64,000 nt of DNA from Nicotiana tabacum (Eukaryota > Streptophyta > Magnoliopsida > Solanales > Solanaceae): positions 70,362,153 to 70,426,152 of the forward strand of contig NC_134081.1 of the NCBI RefSeq assembly GCF_000715075.1, given 5' to 3'. Below the pieces are notes generated by a model. The model was not told where the DNA came from and did not search any database. It saw only the letters and a program-made list of their open reading frames with translations. Both the position numbers and the translations under genes were made by a program. Of the stretch, positions 33,701 through 45,777 are shown in pieces. Within the stretch, counting starts at the first letter, position 1, and the number at the start of each line of letters is the position of its first letter.

Positions 33701-34480
33701 GCCTACTCCCTCTTTATTTAATTGTTTCTCTGTAGAATTAACCCAAATAGCCGTCAATCAAATTGTTTAAATTGAAATAGTCGGTGGATGTATAATATAT
33801 ATTTGTAATTCATGTATAATATGTGTACAACTGTGTATAATTAATGTGTAATTTATGTATACCGACTAAAAAAAGTAAATAATGAATCTGCCCTGCTATT
33901 TGTGTATAAATCCCTTTTAAGTTCAATGCACCGACTGCATAAAAATTATTTATACAGCTAGTATTAGCATTTCAGGTGGTCTTAAGTGCCTGGTCTCTTG
34001 GAAAGAGGAATTTTACCGTGGCTTCTGTAAAATAGCTCTATTTTATGACTCGTCCCTAACCAGATTAAAAAGAAAAGGATATGAAATAGCATGGTATAAA
34101 AATCCCGATAGACCAACAGTGAAACTCTATTGCTCAAATTAATCTAAAGTACTAGACTAACTATACAAAAGACGGAACTGTAAATGTCAATCAAAGCTCA
34201 CAGTGTGTATTGGAACCACCCCTATAATAAAGAGGAAAAATAAAAGCTTATTTGCACCAAACAAAAAAATAAAGACATGAATAATGTGTTCTCATTTTAA
34301 TTTCTATTTCTTAAGGTTAAATTGTTTCATTATGTGCAAATATCTAGAGCAAGTATTTTCAGTGGCAGGGACATGTCCTTCCTTTATGTTGTCTTCTGAA
34401 ATTCCTATTATGTCTGATTTTTTCTTTCTTCTTTTCCTTGCCCCTTTGGAAGGGCTTGGTTTATTTTATTTTTTTTGGGT
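33701..34480. other. Intergenic sequence, no gene seen
   Basis: AT-rich. At 33805-33870 repeated TGTATAA-type words (TGTATAATATATATT, TGTATAATATGTGT, TGTGTATAATTAATG) end in a short inverted pair around GTCGGTGGATG and TATACCGAC. It looks like a decayed small element, but no ends could be fixed. The plus ORF 34284-34577 has no recognisable domain and runs into the SINE. Confidence 0.4.
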
Positions 34481-34482
34481 AC

Positions 34483-34613
34483 CCAATGGAAGCAGATATT
34501 GTGTCACTAGAACCGTGGAAGCAATCACTAATGTTTGCATTAGGGTAGACTGTCTATATCACATTCTTAGGGTGTGACCCTTCCCCAAACCCTGCGTGAA
34601 TACTTTGTGCACT
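34483..34613 (+). mobile_element. TS-type SINE (decayed, longer copy)
   Basis: It contains GGGTACCCAATGGAAGCAGA, then TCACTAATGTTTGCATTAGG and GTAGACTGTCTATATCACA, then CCCTTCCCCAAACCCTGCG, and ends TGTGCACTGGGCTGCCTT. The second half matches the SINE at 36965-37051 (CCCTTCCCCGGACCC, GTGCACCGGGATGCCCT), so the two support each other. This is a tobacco TS-like family as remembered. No target duplication was found. Confidence 0.55.
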
Positions 34614-35156
34614 GGGCTGCCTTCATCTGCAACCCAGAAGTGGCTGCATTCGGTTGGTCGCCTTTGGCAATTTTCTATAGGCGGATAAAGTATAATGGTA
34701 GTTATCCCTTATTCAAGGTAATGAGTTTACTATTTCTCGGCTGGTGAACGATGGTGTTTACCTCTTAAACAAGGTAATGAGTTTACAAAGTATTTGTATT
34801 TCTCTATCAGTTGTAAGTTGATATTGATGAGACTTCTTGTGATATAATTGTATCCTTGTCCTAATCTAAAGGATTTTATGATAATGGTCCAGAATACTGC
34901 TTGCGTTATACTAATCAAACTAGATTGGTTGGGTTCTACTAAGCAACTTTCATAGAAAACAATGTAAACATACAAATACAAAACAATCCAGAAAAAATAT
35001 AATGTAGGTGTTCATAAAAAACACCGGAAAATGTATAAATAATACAATGGCAAAGATAACATGGAAAATGCATCAAGTATCGATGATGCAATCACTTGAA
35101 TTCTCAAAATACATGGGCTTAAAATAGTGACATCCAGGAAGATGGGATAGTTTGAT
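34614..35156. other. 3' flank of the AKR2-like gene
   Basis: It contains the 3' UTR of the minus-strand gene. AAGGTAATGAGTTTAC occurs twice, at 34717 and 34773. No clear AATAAA was found on the gene strand near the stop codon. AATAAT-like words are present, so the transcript end is not fixed. Confidence 0.4.
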
Positions 35157-38100
35157 TTACAAGAATGCATCCTTCTCGAGCAGCTTTAGGACCTCGTTCT
35201 GGTTATTGAGTTTGGCAACATCTATTGGTGTCTTCCCATCCAAGTTTTGAACAGTTCTGCAACAAAGAAATAGAATCTAGTAAATGGGATAAGAAAGATA
35301 GAACAGCAACAAACAAGGGGCGTCCAGGAACATGATATCGCGATGCCCAAAGAATTAGACTTACACAGCAGCTCCATTCTCTAACAGCAGTGCTACACAC
35401 TCCTTTCTTCCGTATCCAGCAGCATAGTGCAAAGCAGTATTCTTATTCTTGTCCAAAGCGTCGACCTTTGCCCCAGCCTCAAGAAGAACCTGAGCACATT
35501 TCACCTGTATAGCAATACGGAGCAACAGCTTTAACGCCTGGAAAATACGCTAAACCTTCTCTAACTTCAATGTTACTACATTCTTAAACGGCACGTAGTC
35601 CATATTCTCTGATGTATGAGTGAAGGTGGAAAGGTATGGTTACCCCCAGAAAAGGAAAAAGAAATTTACAAGGCCACATCCCCCCTGGTGGATTGTACAA
35701 TAGAAGGAACGCTTATAAGAACTGATTTCTAAGGAAAGAAATCAATAATAACCAGATCATGCCATAAACTTGACTACAAGAACTGACCCCTATTTAAATT
35801 CACAGGATACCTGATCTATAGATAACTCCTAATAAATTGTTAATTATTAGCATACTAGTAAGGTTTTTTTTTTCTTTTATTTTATTCTATAAGATTCTTA
35901 GCATATTAGTAAGCTCCAAGGAAAATAAAACATTAAAGAGAGGGAGTCTGTAGGGGACTAGTGGACGGTTTATAAGGCAGCTACTACTAGTAGTGGAGAT
36001 AAAAACTTTAAAATGAACGCAAATTTCAAGGGAAAACCAATTTTTGCTTTAAGGAAGAATTGTTCCCACTGGGGACAAGTTTTGTAGCTTAGCTAAACCC
36101 ATTAGGAAGCCAAATAGGATACTCTAGAATGCTGAAATACACAAATCCCTGGATACAGATGTAAGTATATTGAGTATGACAATGGTCCAAAGGAACATTT
36201 TAACTATCTTGTTACCTCCCCATATCCACATGCAAAATGCAATGCTGTCCTTCCTTCTGAGTCTTCTTCATCTTTATCAGCACCAGTTGCTATCGCATTC
36301 TTCAAGCCCTAAAAGTTAAAGAAAAGCTATACAAGTTTAAATGAGGTCTCTTCTATTAGAGATATTTAGTAAGTACGTTCACATCAAGGCTCATGGTATA
36401 TTCAATTCATCCACAAATTCAGCCAGCAGGATAGCTTTAGATGAAGAGAGAAGGGGGAGGGGAGTTTTCTCCAACAAGTAAATGGCTTCTGAACTAAAGA
36501 TAACAAATGAAACTTCCACTTATTTCATGTTTATGACCCCAAAATAGTACACTTAATAAGCACCTCTGCATCTCCCACACTGGCACACTGGTGAACGACG
36601 GATTCATCTTCATTTGCTTCTTCTGTTTCATCTGGCCCAGAAACTCCAGCCGAGGTGGCACCCTCCCCTGCAACAGCAAAACCCATTGCTTCACCTAGCT
36701 TCTTTAGAACATCTTGATCATTCCAATACCTGAGAAATAAAAAAAAAAAAAAAATCATACCTTACAGTTAAATAACAAAATAAAAAGCAAAACAGTTTGT
36801 TTTTTTTTAATCACAAGGAACAAAACAGAAGACATTTATAATACAGCAAAGATAAAATATTACATAGTTAAGATCAAGGATCAAAAGTGCACAGTACATA
36901 AAATCTTGTATCTAAGGAAGAGAACTGAAGTAAATAATTAGCAAGCACATGGAGCTGCAGGAGTAAGGCTGCGTACAATAGACCTTATGGTCCAGCCCTT
37001 CCCCGGACCCCGCGCATAGCGGGAGCTTAGTGCACCGGGATGCCCTCTTTTATGGAGCTGCAGGAGTGCACATAATATGCTTTCTGGACACTTAAGTCCA
37101 ACATGCTATATAGCTCATAAGAGCAGTAAATGAACAATCTCAGAACGAAATAAATTGGGAAGCACAAAGAAAATGTCGCAGGCTCACATCCATTTCTTTT
37201 ACAGCTCTCTCACTTGATTTCTCCGCCACATGTATATCAAAAGTAGCCACCAAAATGTTTCCTTTTTTCCCTGCTTTAGAGAGAACTTAAGATGAGATTC
37301 TTTAACTGGGACTGGCATTGTCTGGTTGATTCCAGTCACCAAAGATTCATAACAGATAGTGAGTTCCAGTAAAGCTGCAAACTTTAATTTCGAATAATGA
37401 TTTATGCTCAATATCAAGACCCACCACCCTTTCTATGACATTGTTGCCTTAATTTAATCAACTAAAACTTCTACAAGAAAAGCTTATCCCGTAAATAAAT
37501 ATCATTTTATCATGGTGCGTGTTCATTTCAAAAGATACACTCAACAAGGAAAAACTGTGGATCTCAATCTGAAATACTTAACCGCCAATGACATCTTATA
37601 CTTGACACATGTATGTTCTGAGCTAGAAATTAGGTTAAGCAAAAGTGAATGCCACTAATAATAACAAATAGGAGCACATATGACCTCATCATTGCAGCAG
37701 GACCTCCACTTTCAATCTCTTCCAAAATTGGTTTCAGTGATGGGTCTTCTTTGATGCGCGCCATTCGTTCTTCAATTTGGTTTTTCTGTGACGGGTTTGT
37801 CAAATTCTCAAGCATGCTGGACATAGATGGATCCTGTTATATACAAAAATGACACTCAAAGCTGAACCTTTATGTGCTAAGAAATCCAGTGGCTTTCTGT
37901 ACAACATGAAACAAATGATACCTGCATCAATGCACTACCAAGTTGCTCAGCCATGGTCATAAATTGAGGATTTTGCATAACCTGTTGCATTGTAGAGTAA
38001 TATTGTTGGCTATCAAAGTTGGGGATACTCTCTTCCACAGCAGCACCCTGAAAAGTCTTCTGAAGCTGCTCAGCCATCTGATTAAATGAAGGATCTTTTG

Positions 38101-41100
38101 CAATCTGCTCAGCTAGTTCTTTAATACTTGGATCCTACATTAGCCACGTTATTTGAAAATAAAATGAGATACTACAAAATTACAAATGAACATGTCAAGC
38201 AACCAAGCACCAGAACGTTTATTAATAGCATTCTGATAATTATATAACAGTTTATACCGCTAAATATTGGTGTCACGGGTTTCTTATGTTTTTTTAAGCA
38301 ACACTAGTGTTGCACAAATTGTTAACAATTTCATGTCTCAATAAATTCAACCAAAATGACAATTGGTTACATTTTGCACTTTTACTTTCCTACCAGCATC
38401 TCTTTTGATAGAATATCCTTTACTCGAATGAAAGCAACTGAAAAAGACGTCATGGACTTTTTTTCCTCATAATTTGGCAGTAAGATAGAATTCATTGATA
38501 ATTATCAAACACAAGTAGAGAACTCTCATTTCGAGTAGTGACAGATATGTACATTAAGCAGTCCAGTCATGGCTGAGAAATCAAAGGGATTTTGAAGCCC
38601 AGCTGCAGCTGCAGAGGTTGGTCTAGTCTCTCCTGTTAGTGCTTCCGTGGAGGCAGACTCGGAAGACCTTTTACTCTCAGAAGACCCAGGCTTCTCATCT
38701 GGAAAAGAGAAAGATACAAAATCAAAAAATAAAATGACAACTTTATGCTCTACTATTCACCATGTCACAAAGACAACTTTTTAGATGCAACATGGTATAC
38801 CATTTTGTACTTTATCAGAGAAAAAACAAACTGCGTGGCTTAAAAACAGCAAAATGATAATTCTAGGTGGTGAGAAAATAACACACAAATCCAGATGACA
38901 ACTGAGAAACCGATGGCAGGATCCCGAAGAATAATGACAACTTTAGCAATCAAGATAACGGAACAAATAATAAAAGCTCCTTATAGAAAAATAAATAATA
39001 AAAGCCCTGATGTATCTTTACTGGCCTTGTATTTATTATCCTTTTTATCTTAAAAAGTTTGTGTATGCTTAAATTTACTCCTGAACTCAAGTATCTATTC
39101 TGACGAACCTAGGCCTTCACTCACTAAAATGTCATGATGCAGAATTACCACGAAACTGTAATCAGATTACTTTACAAGTCAAACTGGAATTCAGTTAAGA
39201 AAATCAATTTCCACCATAGAAGCATGATGTATTATATATCTTTGGATTGAGACATGCTCTCCACTAAGTTGATCTTTGCTTTTAGCAGCTTGTTTGGATG
39301 GTTATCAGATGTTTCTTAATGCATCGTATCGTATTGTATTGGATTGTACTATTCTAATGAATACAATGTTTGGATAGATTGTATCGTTTTATATCGTTTC
39401 ATAATGTTACACACCAGCAATTTGAAGAATAAACTTACAATATTACAAAGAAAAAATAAAATATGGGGTAGAGAATTATTTTAAAAAGTAGGGCAATGAG
39501 CAAAATAGAATTATAGTTAGAGCGAGATGAGGAAGAAAAAGGTAATGACGCAACCACACCAAATCGGTCGTTACATAAAAGAGGTCTTTTCATCGTTACA
39601 TAGCAACGTATTTAGTAGTACGATACAATAAAATTTAAATAACAATCAAAATAAATATTTTATTTAAATGATACAATACAATAGGTATCAACCATCCAAA
39701 CAACTTGCAAGGGACCATCAGCCCAGCTTGTCTATGTACCTTTGGTCAATTAACATCAGAAACACAAACCTTTTTATGTACCTTTGGTCAATTAACATCA
39801 GAAACACAAACCTTTTTTCTAGAAGAAATAAAGCGCCCCAAATATACATAATGGTTTAACATGATTGCTTCTTCACTAACCATTTCTACTCTTCCTGCTT
39901 TTACCATTACTACAAGTCATCTCAACCAAATTACTTCTTGAAATTCCAAAAGCATGTTAGTCCGGTAGGAATCATTTTTACAACGATCATGTCTGGGTCA
40001 GCTTGCGCACACCTCGACTATTCTACCGAATGCTTGTTACCTCCCACCAACACAGGTACCGAGTAACTTTACCAGCGCTTAGGCTGATGGAAAAAAATCA
40101 CCTAATATTATTTGCTACTGCTGGAATTTGAACATGTGACTCTATAGTTCTCTTTCCACTTTATTGAACACTAGGTCACACCCTCGGGCGCAGGGGTGGA
40201 TGCACGTAGGGCTAAGCAGTGTCACATTTGTCGAAGAGTTCTACTAACATATATAATTAATACTTATAATTAATACTATGCAAAACTCGCATAGATAAAA
40301 TAAAAATGACACTACTCGACCAAGAAAGCTTTCTGGTTCGTTGGTTAAGCGCAGTATTTAGCTTGCGAAGATTGTAGGTATGAACCTCATCTTTAACATT
40401 TTCTTTTGCAAATTTTTAAGCCTATCTCTTTTGTTAAAATAATAGAGGTCAGAGCGGAATTGAACCAGCCTTTTCAAGCATAAAATTAAACTAAACCAAC
40501 GGGACAAGGCCTTATATGTTAGTTAAACTGACAAAAGTTAATGCGATGTTCATTTAAGCGAATTGTTTATTTCTTCCAAAATGTGACACCACTTGTGATA
40601 AATCTTGTGTACGCCACTGCTTGGGTGTAAGTCCCGTAGGCTTATAGAAAACTAATGACATTATCATCATCCTACTTTGAATCCCATGCTTCATCCCATT
40701 GTACCTCTCTTGCTCCAAACACCATCATATATTTCATCCAACATATCATGGCTAACAATTGGGAAAAAACTGGAAATATGATGTTTCTAAACCTGATAAT
40801 CACTCATATTAAGCAGCACAACTTGTAGGCTATGACTCTATAGTAAGCCTATGCACCATACAGATACAACAACAATAACAACAACAACATACCCAGTATA
40901 TTCCTATATGTGGGGTTTGGGGAGGATAGTGTGTACGCAGACCTTACCCCTACCTAGTAAAGGTAGAGGATATTTCCAATAGACTCTCAGTTCAGAAAAG
41001 TAGGGAGGAGAAGAAGAAGAATAAGAAGAAGAAGCAAAGAAAAAAAAGTAAGAAAGATGGGAGAAAATAGGGGGGATACAGAATAAGTAGCACCAAAATA

Positions 41101-43290
41101 CTATCAGGAGAATACGATAACTGAAACAAACTAAACAATATGATGTAATATAAATCTGAGAGATAGGAAAGTACATGCGTGCTACTAGTACTAATGGTAA
41201 GAAAGGGGAAAACTCTCAACTACCTGCTAACCTTCTACCCTAATCCTCGACCTCCACACCCTCCTATCAAGGGTCATGTCCTCAGTGATCTGAAGTCGTA
41301 CAATGTCCTGCCTAATCACCTCTCTCCAATATTTCTTAGGTATGCATCGACCTCTTCTCAAACCCGCCATGGTCAACATCTCACACCTCCTAACAAGAGC
41401 ATCAACGCTTCTGTTCTTAACATGTCCGAACCATCTCAGCCTCGACTCATGCATCTTGTCCTCCACGGAGGCCACTCCCACTTTGTCCCGAATAACTTCA
41501 TTCTTAATCTTATCCCTCCTGGTATACCCACACATCTATTTCAACATCCTCAATTTTGCTACTTTCATCTTCTGCACATGGGAGCTTTTGACTGGCCAAC
41601 ACTCTGCCCCATATAGCAGGGTTGGTCGAACCACCACTCTGTAAAATTTATCCTTAAGTTTTGGCGGACATTCTTATCGCAAAGAACACCGGATGCAAGC
41701 CTTCACTTCATCCATGCCGCTCCAATATGACGTATGGCATCCTCGTCGATCTCCTCGTTACCCTGTATAATAAATCTGAGATACTTGAAACTACATCTCT
41801 TGGGGGATGACTCGATACTTGAGTATCGAGCTTCACATCCACGTCAGCTTCAAGGGTCCCGCCACTGAATTTGCACTCCAAGTACTCGGTTTTTGGTCCT
41901 GCTCAACTTGAAACCTTTAGACTCCAAGGTTTGTCTCCAAACCTCCAACCTCGCGTTAACCCCGCCTTGAGTCTCGTCTATCAGCACTATATCATTTGCA
42001 AACAACATACACCAAGGCACCTCTCCTTGGATGTGCCGCGTCAGCACGTCCATTGCTAAGGCAAATACGAACAGGCTAAGAGCCAATTGCTGGTGCAGCC
42101 CCATCATAACTGGAAAGTGTTCCGAGTCTCCTCCTACAGTCCTCACCCGAGTCTTAGCACCATCGTACATATCCTTAATCATCCTAGTGTATGCTACCGG
42201 GATGCCGCTAACCTCCAAGCACCTCCCTAGAACCTCCCTCGAGACTTTATCGTACACTTTTTCAAGGTCGATGAACACCATATGCAAATCCTTCTTACTC
42301 TCCCTATACTGCTCCACTAGTCTCCTCACCAAATGGACAGCTTCCGTTGTCGACCGCCCCGGCATGAATCCGAACTGATTTTCGGAAATAGACACGGTCC
42401 TTCTCACCCTGGCTTCCACCACCCTCTCCCAAACCTTCATAGTGTGGCTCAACAGCTTTATACCCCTGTAGCTGTTGCAATTTTGGATATCACCCTTGTT
42501 CTTATACAATGGAACCATCGTACTCCACCTCCATTCTTCGGGCATCCTTTTTGTCTTAAAAATAACATTAAACAATTCAGTAAGCCACTCCAAGCCACCT
42601 CGGCTCGCATTTTTCAAGAATTCCACCAGAATTTCGTCTGGTCACGTCGCTCTGCTCTGCTCATCTTACGCATCGCCCTCTCCACCTCTTCTGCCTTAAT
42701 ATGCCTACAATACCCAAAATCACGCCGACTCTCGGAGTGCTCCAACTCACCCAGCACGATGCTTCTGTTCCCCTCCTCGTTCAACAATTTATTGAAGTAT
42801 GCCTGCCATATTCGTCTAATATGTGCACCATACAAATAAATGCCCCTAATTATAACATAGATGCACATATAATACTAGAATATAACAGGGAAGAAGGAGA
42901 ACAGTGAAAAGGCATACCTTCTTTTGCAGCAGGCACAACTTTATCTGCCTGAAGACATCGAACACATTATGTATTAGCATTACTGTTAACCAAAAATAAA
43001 AACCAAGGAAATAAAAAAAGAAAAAAACAGAGTTTTACAAGATCAAAAGGTAGAATTTTCCACAATTAAATCAACCCTCAAAAGAAAACAATCCTCAAAC
43101 CCACCTAACAGAAAACAAGAAAAAGCAAACAAAAAATGGGATTAAATTTACTGTGTAGACCAATTAAAAAAAAATCCAATCCTCTTAGAACAATTAGCAG
43201 ATTGATGGTACAAAGTGATAAGATTTGAATCAAGCAAATGGAGAAACGATAAATTGAAGTGTCAATTATGAAAGTAAGTACCTCAGACAT
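35157..43290 (-). CDS. AKR2: AKR2-type ankyrin-repeat protein (nine coding exons)
   Basis: Coding exons on the minus strand: 43290-43282, 42948-42918, 38698-38553, 38134-37922, 37833-37685, 36729-36564, 36308-36216, 35504-35365, 35256-35157. All introns are GT-AG, and the parts sum to 1047 nt (348 residues plus stop) without a break. It starts [18 protein letters not shown]. Residues 63-200 hold Met/Gln-rich STI1-like repeats ([30 protein letters not shown]). An acidic PEST-like linker lies at about 200-222. The end has ankyrin repeats ([60 protein letters not shown]). Length and order match Arabidopsis AKR2A (342 residues as recalled), a cytosolic factor that binds new outer-envelope and peroxisomal membrane proteins and delivers them, its ankyrin part reading plastid lipids. 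Functional assignment is by family. Intron 2 is 4.2 kb because of transposon insertions. Confidence 0.93.
36965..37051 (+). mobile_element. 5'-truncated TS-type SINE with perfect 16 bp target duplication (intron of AKR2)
   Basis: The 87 bases contain GGCTGCGTACAATAGACC, CCCTTCCCCGGACCC and GCACCGGGATGCCCT, then a T tail. ATGGAGCTGCAGGAGT stands on both sides (36949-36964 and 37052-37067) without mismatch. It lies in the intron between exons 5 and 6, antisense to the gene. Perfect duplications suggest a fairly recent insertion. Confidence 0.8.
39286..39708. mobile_element. TIR MITE in AKR2 intron 2
   Basis: The left end GCTTGTTTGGATGGTTATCA and the right end GGTATCAACCATCCAAACAA (then CTTGC) are inverted copies of TTGTTTGGATGGTT. 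Inside both ends come imperfect GTATCGTATCGTATTGTATT / ATACAATACAATAGG strands. There is no coding capacity. The length of about 420 bp and termini of this kind are common in Solanaceae hAT-type MITEs. A target duplication could not be fixed. Confidence 0.6.
39733..39816. repeat. Tandem 42 bp duplication in AKR2 intron 2
   Basis: TATGTACCTTTGGTCAATTA through CACAAACC and T-run is repeated exactly, two units of 42 bases. It lies just after the MITE at 39286-39708. Confidence 0.85.
40191..40619. mobile_element. Non-autonomous hAT-like element in AKR2 intron 2
   Basis: The termini are CAGGGGTGGATGCACG on the left and, reverse-complemented, CAGTGGCGTACACAAG on the right, the CAGGGGCG type of hAT ends. 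The flanks CTCGGGCG (40183-40190) and CTTGGGTG (40620-40627) are an 8 bp duplication with two C/T differences. There is no transposase. The interior has TTCGTTGGTTAAGCGC and AGGTATGAACC words that look like tRNA promoter boxes. Confidence 0.6.
40867..42823 (-). mobile_element. RTE-type LINE, 5'-truncated, in AKR2 intron 2
   Basis: Its 3' end is a (TTG)n-type tail (plus strand CAACAACAATAACAACAACA at 40867), preceded on the element strand by the conserved GTAAGGTCTGCGTACACAC end. It is flanked by TGCACCATACAGATA (40852-40866) and TGCACCATACAAATA (42824-42838), a 15 bp target duplication with one mismatch. It is about 1.96 kb, so most of the 5' half with the endonuclease is missing. It has the same orientation as the gene. 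Confidence 0.85.
41227..42800 (-). pseudogene. Reverse transcriptase and C-terminal part of the RTE LINE
   Basis: The frame 42626-41850 has [57 protein letters not shown] and [17 protein letters not shown] (first catalytic Asp). The active-site box reads [13 protein letters not shown] where F-A-D-D is required, so a catalytic Asp is Asn. Upstream (42800-42614) lies [15 protein letters not shown] in another frame. The C-terminal piece [20 protein letters not shown] follows at 41535-41227 after further breaks. This is the RT of RTE-clade LINEs, inactive here. Confidence 0.8.
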
Positions 43291-43550
43291 AGCTACAGAG
43301 GAAAAGAGAGAGAAGTGAGGATATGGGGTTCCTTTGGGTTCCTTGCTTGAGAGCTGAGGCTTAGTAGAGCACTTTGGGGATACACAAAAGAAATCAAAGA
43401 GAACAGAAAGGGTTTTGTGAGATGGGGGCAATCTTGAAACCAAAAAAAAAATGAATGGGGGCAATCTAATCTAAAGTGACAGTCTTACAGATAGACCCAA
43501 AAATGTTAATGTATAGTGATACTATATGATTTGGTGCATGCATTTTACTA
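43291..43550 (-). promoter_or_regulatory. 5' UTR and core promoter region of the AKR2-like gene
   Basis: About 260 bases separate the ATG from the first transposon terminus. They contain a GA/CT-rich stretch near the start codon (43298-43320) and, further up, weak TATA-like words on the gene strand (CTATACATTAA near 43508-43518; CATATAG near 43521-43528). No TSS can be fixed from sequence. This short space must hold the core promoter unless elements inside the TE nest contribute. Confidence 0.35.
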
Positions 43551-43936
43551 AGAGTAAAATCCACTTTATCCCGTTAACCTTTAGAGCGGGTTTCTAAAGT
43601 CACAATTTAGTATATTTATTTGATCAAATAATTACTTGGGCAGCATAAAATTTAGTGTAATTGGAGGGGTGTAATTACACTCTCCAATTCTCAAAGAGAG
43701 TGAGAATTGATGGTAATTATACTGTGTAATTACTTGGTGCATGCATTTTACTAAGAGTAAAATCCACTTTATCCCGTTAACCTTTAGAGCGGGTTTCTAA
43801 AGTCACAATTTAGTATATTTATTTGATCAAATAATTACTTGGGCAGCATAAAATTTAGTGTAATTGGAGGGGTGTAATTACACTCTCCAATTCTCAAAGA
43901 GAGTGAGAATTGATGGTAATTACACTGTGTAATTAT
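43531..43936. repeat. Tandem 203 bp duplication upstream of AKR2
   Basis: The unit 43531-43733 (starting TTGGTGCATGCATTTTACTA) is repeated at 43734-43936, nearly exactly; I noticed one difference (TAATTATACTG versus TAATTACACTG). The unit spans original flank, the outer part of one TIR element and the start of a second element inserted in it, so the duplication followed both insertions. Confidence 0.85.
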
Positions 43937-45777
43937 AAGGTTGCTTTTTAGTTTCTTTCCTTTTTGTTTTCATTTTAATTTATTTATTTAAAACTTTTTA
44001 TTTCTATTATTTTAATTTTTAAATTTTATTTTTAATTTTTAATTTTTTTTGAAATTTAAAAATATTTTTTTCTTTGTACATTATTTATCTTTTATTTCAC
44101 TACCTTTACTTCTTGTGATTCAATGTAATTGCTTATATTTTATTTTTTATTTATTTTATTATTCTATTTTTTTAAACTACACCTCATAATATTAGAAATA
44201 ATGAGTTATTAACAAACCTGGCATATAATGAGTGATGCAATTAAAGTGAAATTTCGTTGTTGAATGTGGTTATAAACTTATTATGTTTTCTAATCTTAAG
44301 TTGTAGTGGAACTTACTATTATTATGTTGGAATTTAACATATGTTAAACTATTTATTTATTTTTTTGAATTTTGAAATTGTGTTATATTCATGGCTCCAA
44401 TTTACTTGTTTTAGTAGTATTGACTCGCATTGCATGTTGTTCCTTTTTTAGTTAGAATTGATAGATTGGTTTTGTCAAATATTTGAATAATGTTATGACA
44501 TTATATTTATAAATATTAATTTATTTTATCAAACATGAATTACATGATGTTCTTATAAAACGTATATTTTTAGTTTTTGTAAGTATCTAAACTAAATATT
44601 ATTAATTTAAAATATATATATCAATTATTTTTACAATATTAGTTATAAATATATGATTACTAATTAATGTATATTCACGAAAAAATATACATCTTAAATA
44701 CCAAATATAATATCATTTATACTTAAAAAATTTATAGGCATATATTTATTATATTAACTTTTAAGTTTTGTTAATTACTTTATTTAAATCTAATCTAACT
44801 GTGTAATTACACTTGTGGAACCTAATAGTAAATTTGTAATTACACTGTAATAGCACTATAAGAAACAAACATGCCGTCGTAATTACACAACTGTGTAATT
44901 ACTATCTTAGTAATTACACCAATTTCAATTACCTGATGGCTTTCCAAACAGACCCTTAAGGGTTGGGAAACAATACTCCCTCACATTTTGAATGGGAAAG
45001 GGAACTCCCCTTATGCAATATATTTATTTTTTGGTGAGAGTTTCTTTTTTCAAATAAAGATTTTTTTCTCTCTCTATCCTTTCAAAGGTGAAGTATAATA
45101 TTTTTCATCCAAATCAAAACTTGAACTTCGTCTTTCTTGCTTGTAAATTTTAAGATATTTTTTTATTATATTGAGGTTATATTGAGACCATTGTTAAAAA
45201 ATTTACAATAAAGAAAAAAAATTGCATATGAAATTAAAGAAATATGTTGAACGCATATTCACCATGGATGCCTTAACATTTCATGAAGGAAAAAAAATAC
45301 ATTGAAATAGTCAATTCTCTGACATATATTAGATAAACGAATTGTTGCTATGAGTATTAATTTATTTATATATTTTTTTTGTATATTCAAATTATTATAC
45401 TAAAGCAATTATTAAACTTTACTTATTTCAATTTTTTTTTTATTGAACAGAAATTACAGTTGATAATGTCATATTAAAAGTTTATTATAGAGGCGATTTT
45501 ACATTACATCATATCTTAAACTAAGCAGGAAGAAAATTAATGGGGAACTCCATAAATTATATAGATCCTAATTATTTGTCATATGTTGAGTTTTTGGCTA
45601 TAATGAAAGAACTTGGTTATTCTAAAAATTATCTATTCAAAAAAAGAAAAGATTCTTATTAAAGAAAAATTGTTTCACAAAAATATCTTACATAAGGGGG
45701 TTCCTTTTCCCATTCAAAATGTGAGGGGTATTGTTTTTCAACCCTTAAAGGTTAAGGGGTAAACTGGATTTGATTCT
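43551..45777. mobile_element. Long-TIR element, carrying a second element inserted in its left TIR
   Basis: The right TIR (45694-45777) runs CATAAGGGGGTTCC, CCCATTCAAAATGTGAGGGG, TATTGTTTTTCAACCC, TTAAAGGTTAAGGGG, AAACTGGATTTGATTC. Its reverse complement is found on the left in two parts: the outer GAGTAAAATCCACTTTATCC and GTTAACCTTT (43552-43585, repeated in the duplication), and the inner AAGGGTTGGGAAACAATACT to CCCCTTATG (44958-45015). The intervening sequence is a later insertion. The total TIR is about 85 bp. Candidate duplications are TTTTACTA and TTTTATTA. There is no transposase in the interior. Confidence 0.65.
43786..44955. mobile_element. hAT-like non-autonomous element inserted in the TIR above
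   Basis: The ends are imperfect inverted copies: AGAGCGGGTTTCTAAAGTCA on the left, and GGGTCTGTTTGGAAAGCCAT as the reverse complement of the right end. They are followed inwards by GGTGTAATTACACTCTCC and its counterparts GTAATTACAC near 44815-44925. The interior is very AT-rich with no ORF. The flanking CCTTTAGA and CCCTTAAG resemble a decayed 8 bp duplication. Confidence 0.5.

Noticed and set aside
40326..40400. Possible tRNA gene (words like pol III A and B boxes)
   Set aside because: No cloverleaf or acceptor stem can be formed. It lies inside an element with hAT-type ends.
41179..42907. Several long plus-strand ORFs (41179-41616, 42031-42378, 42333-42839)
   Set aside because: They are antisense shadows of the minus-strand RTE LINE reverse transcriptase and show no domain.
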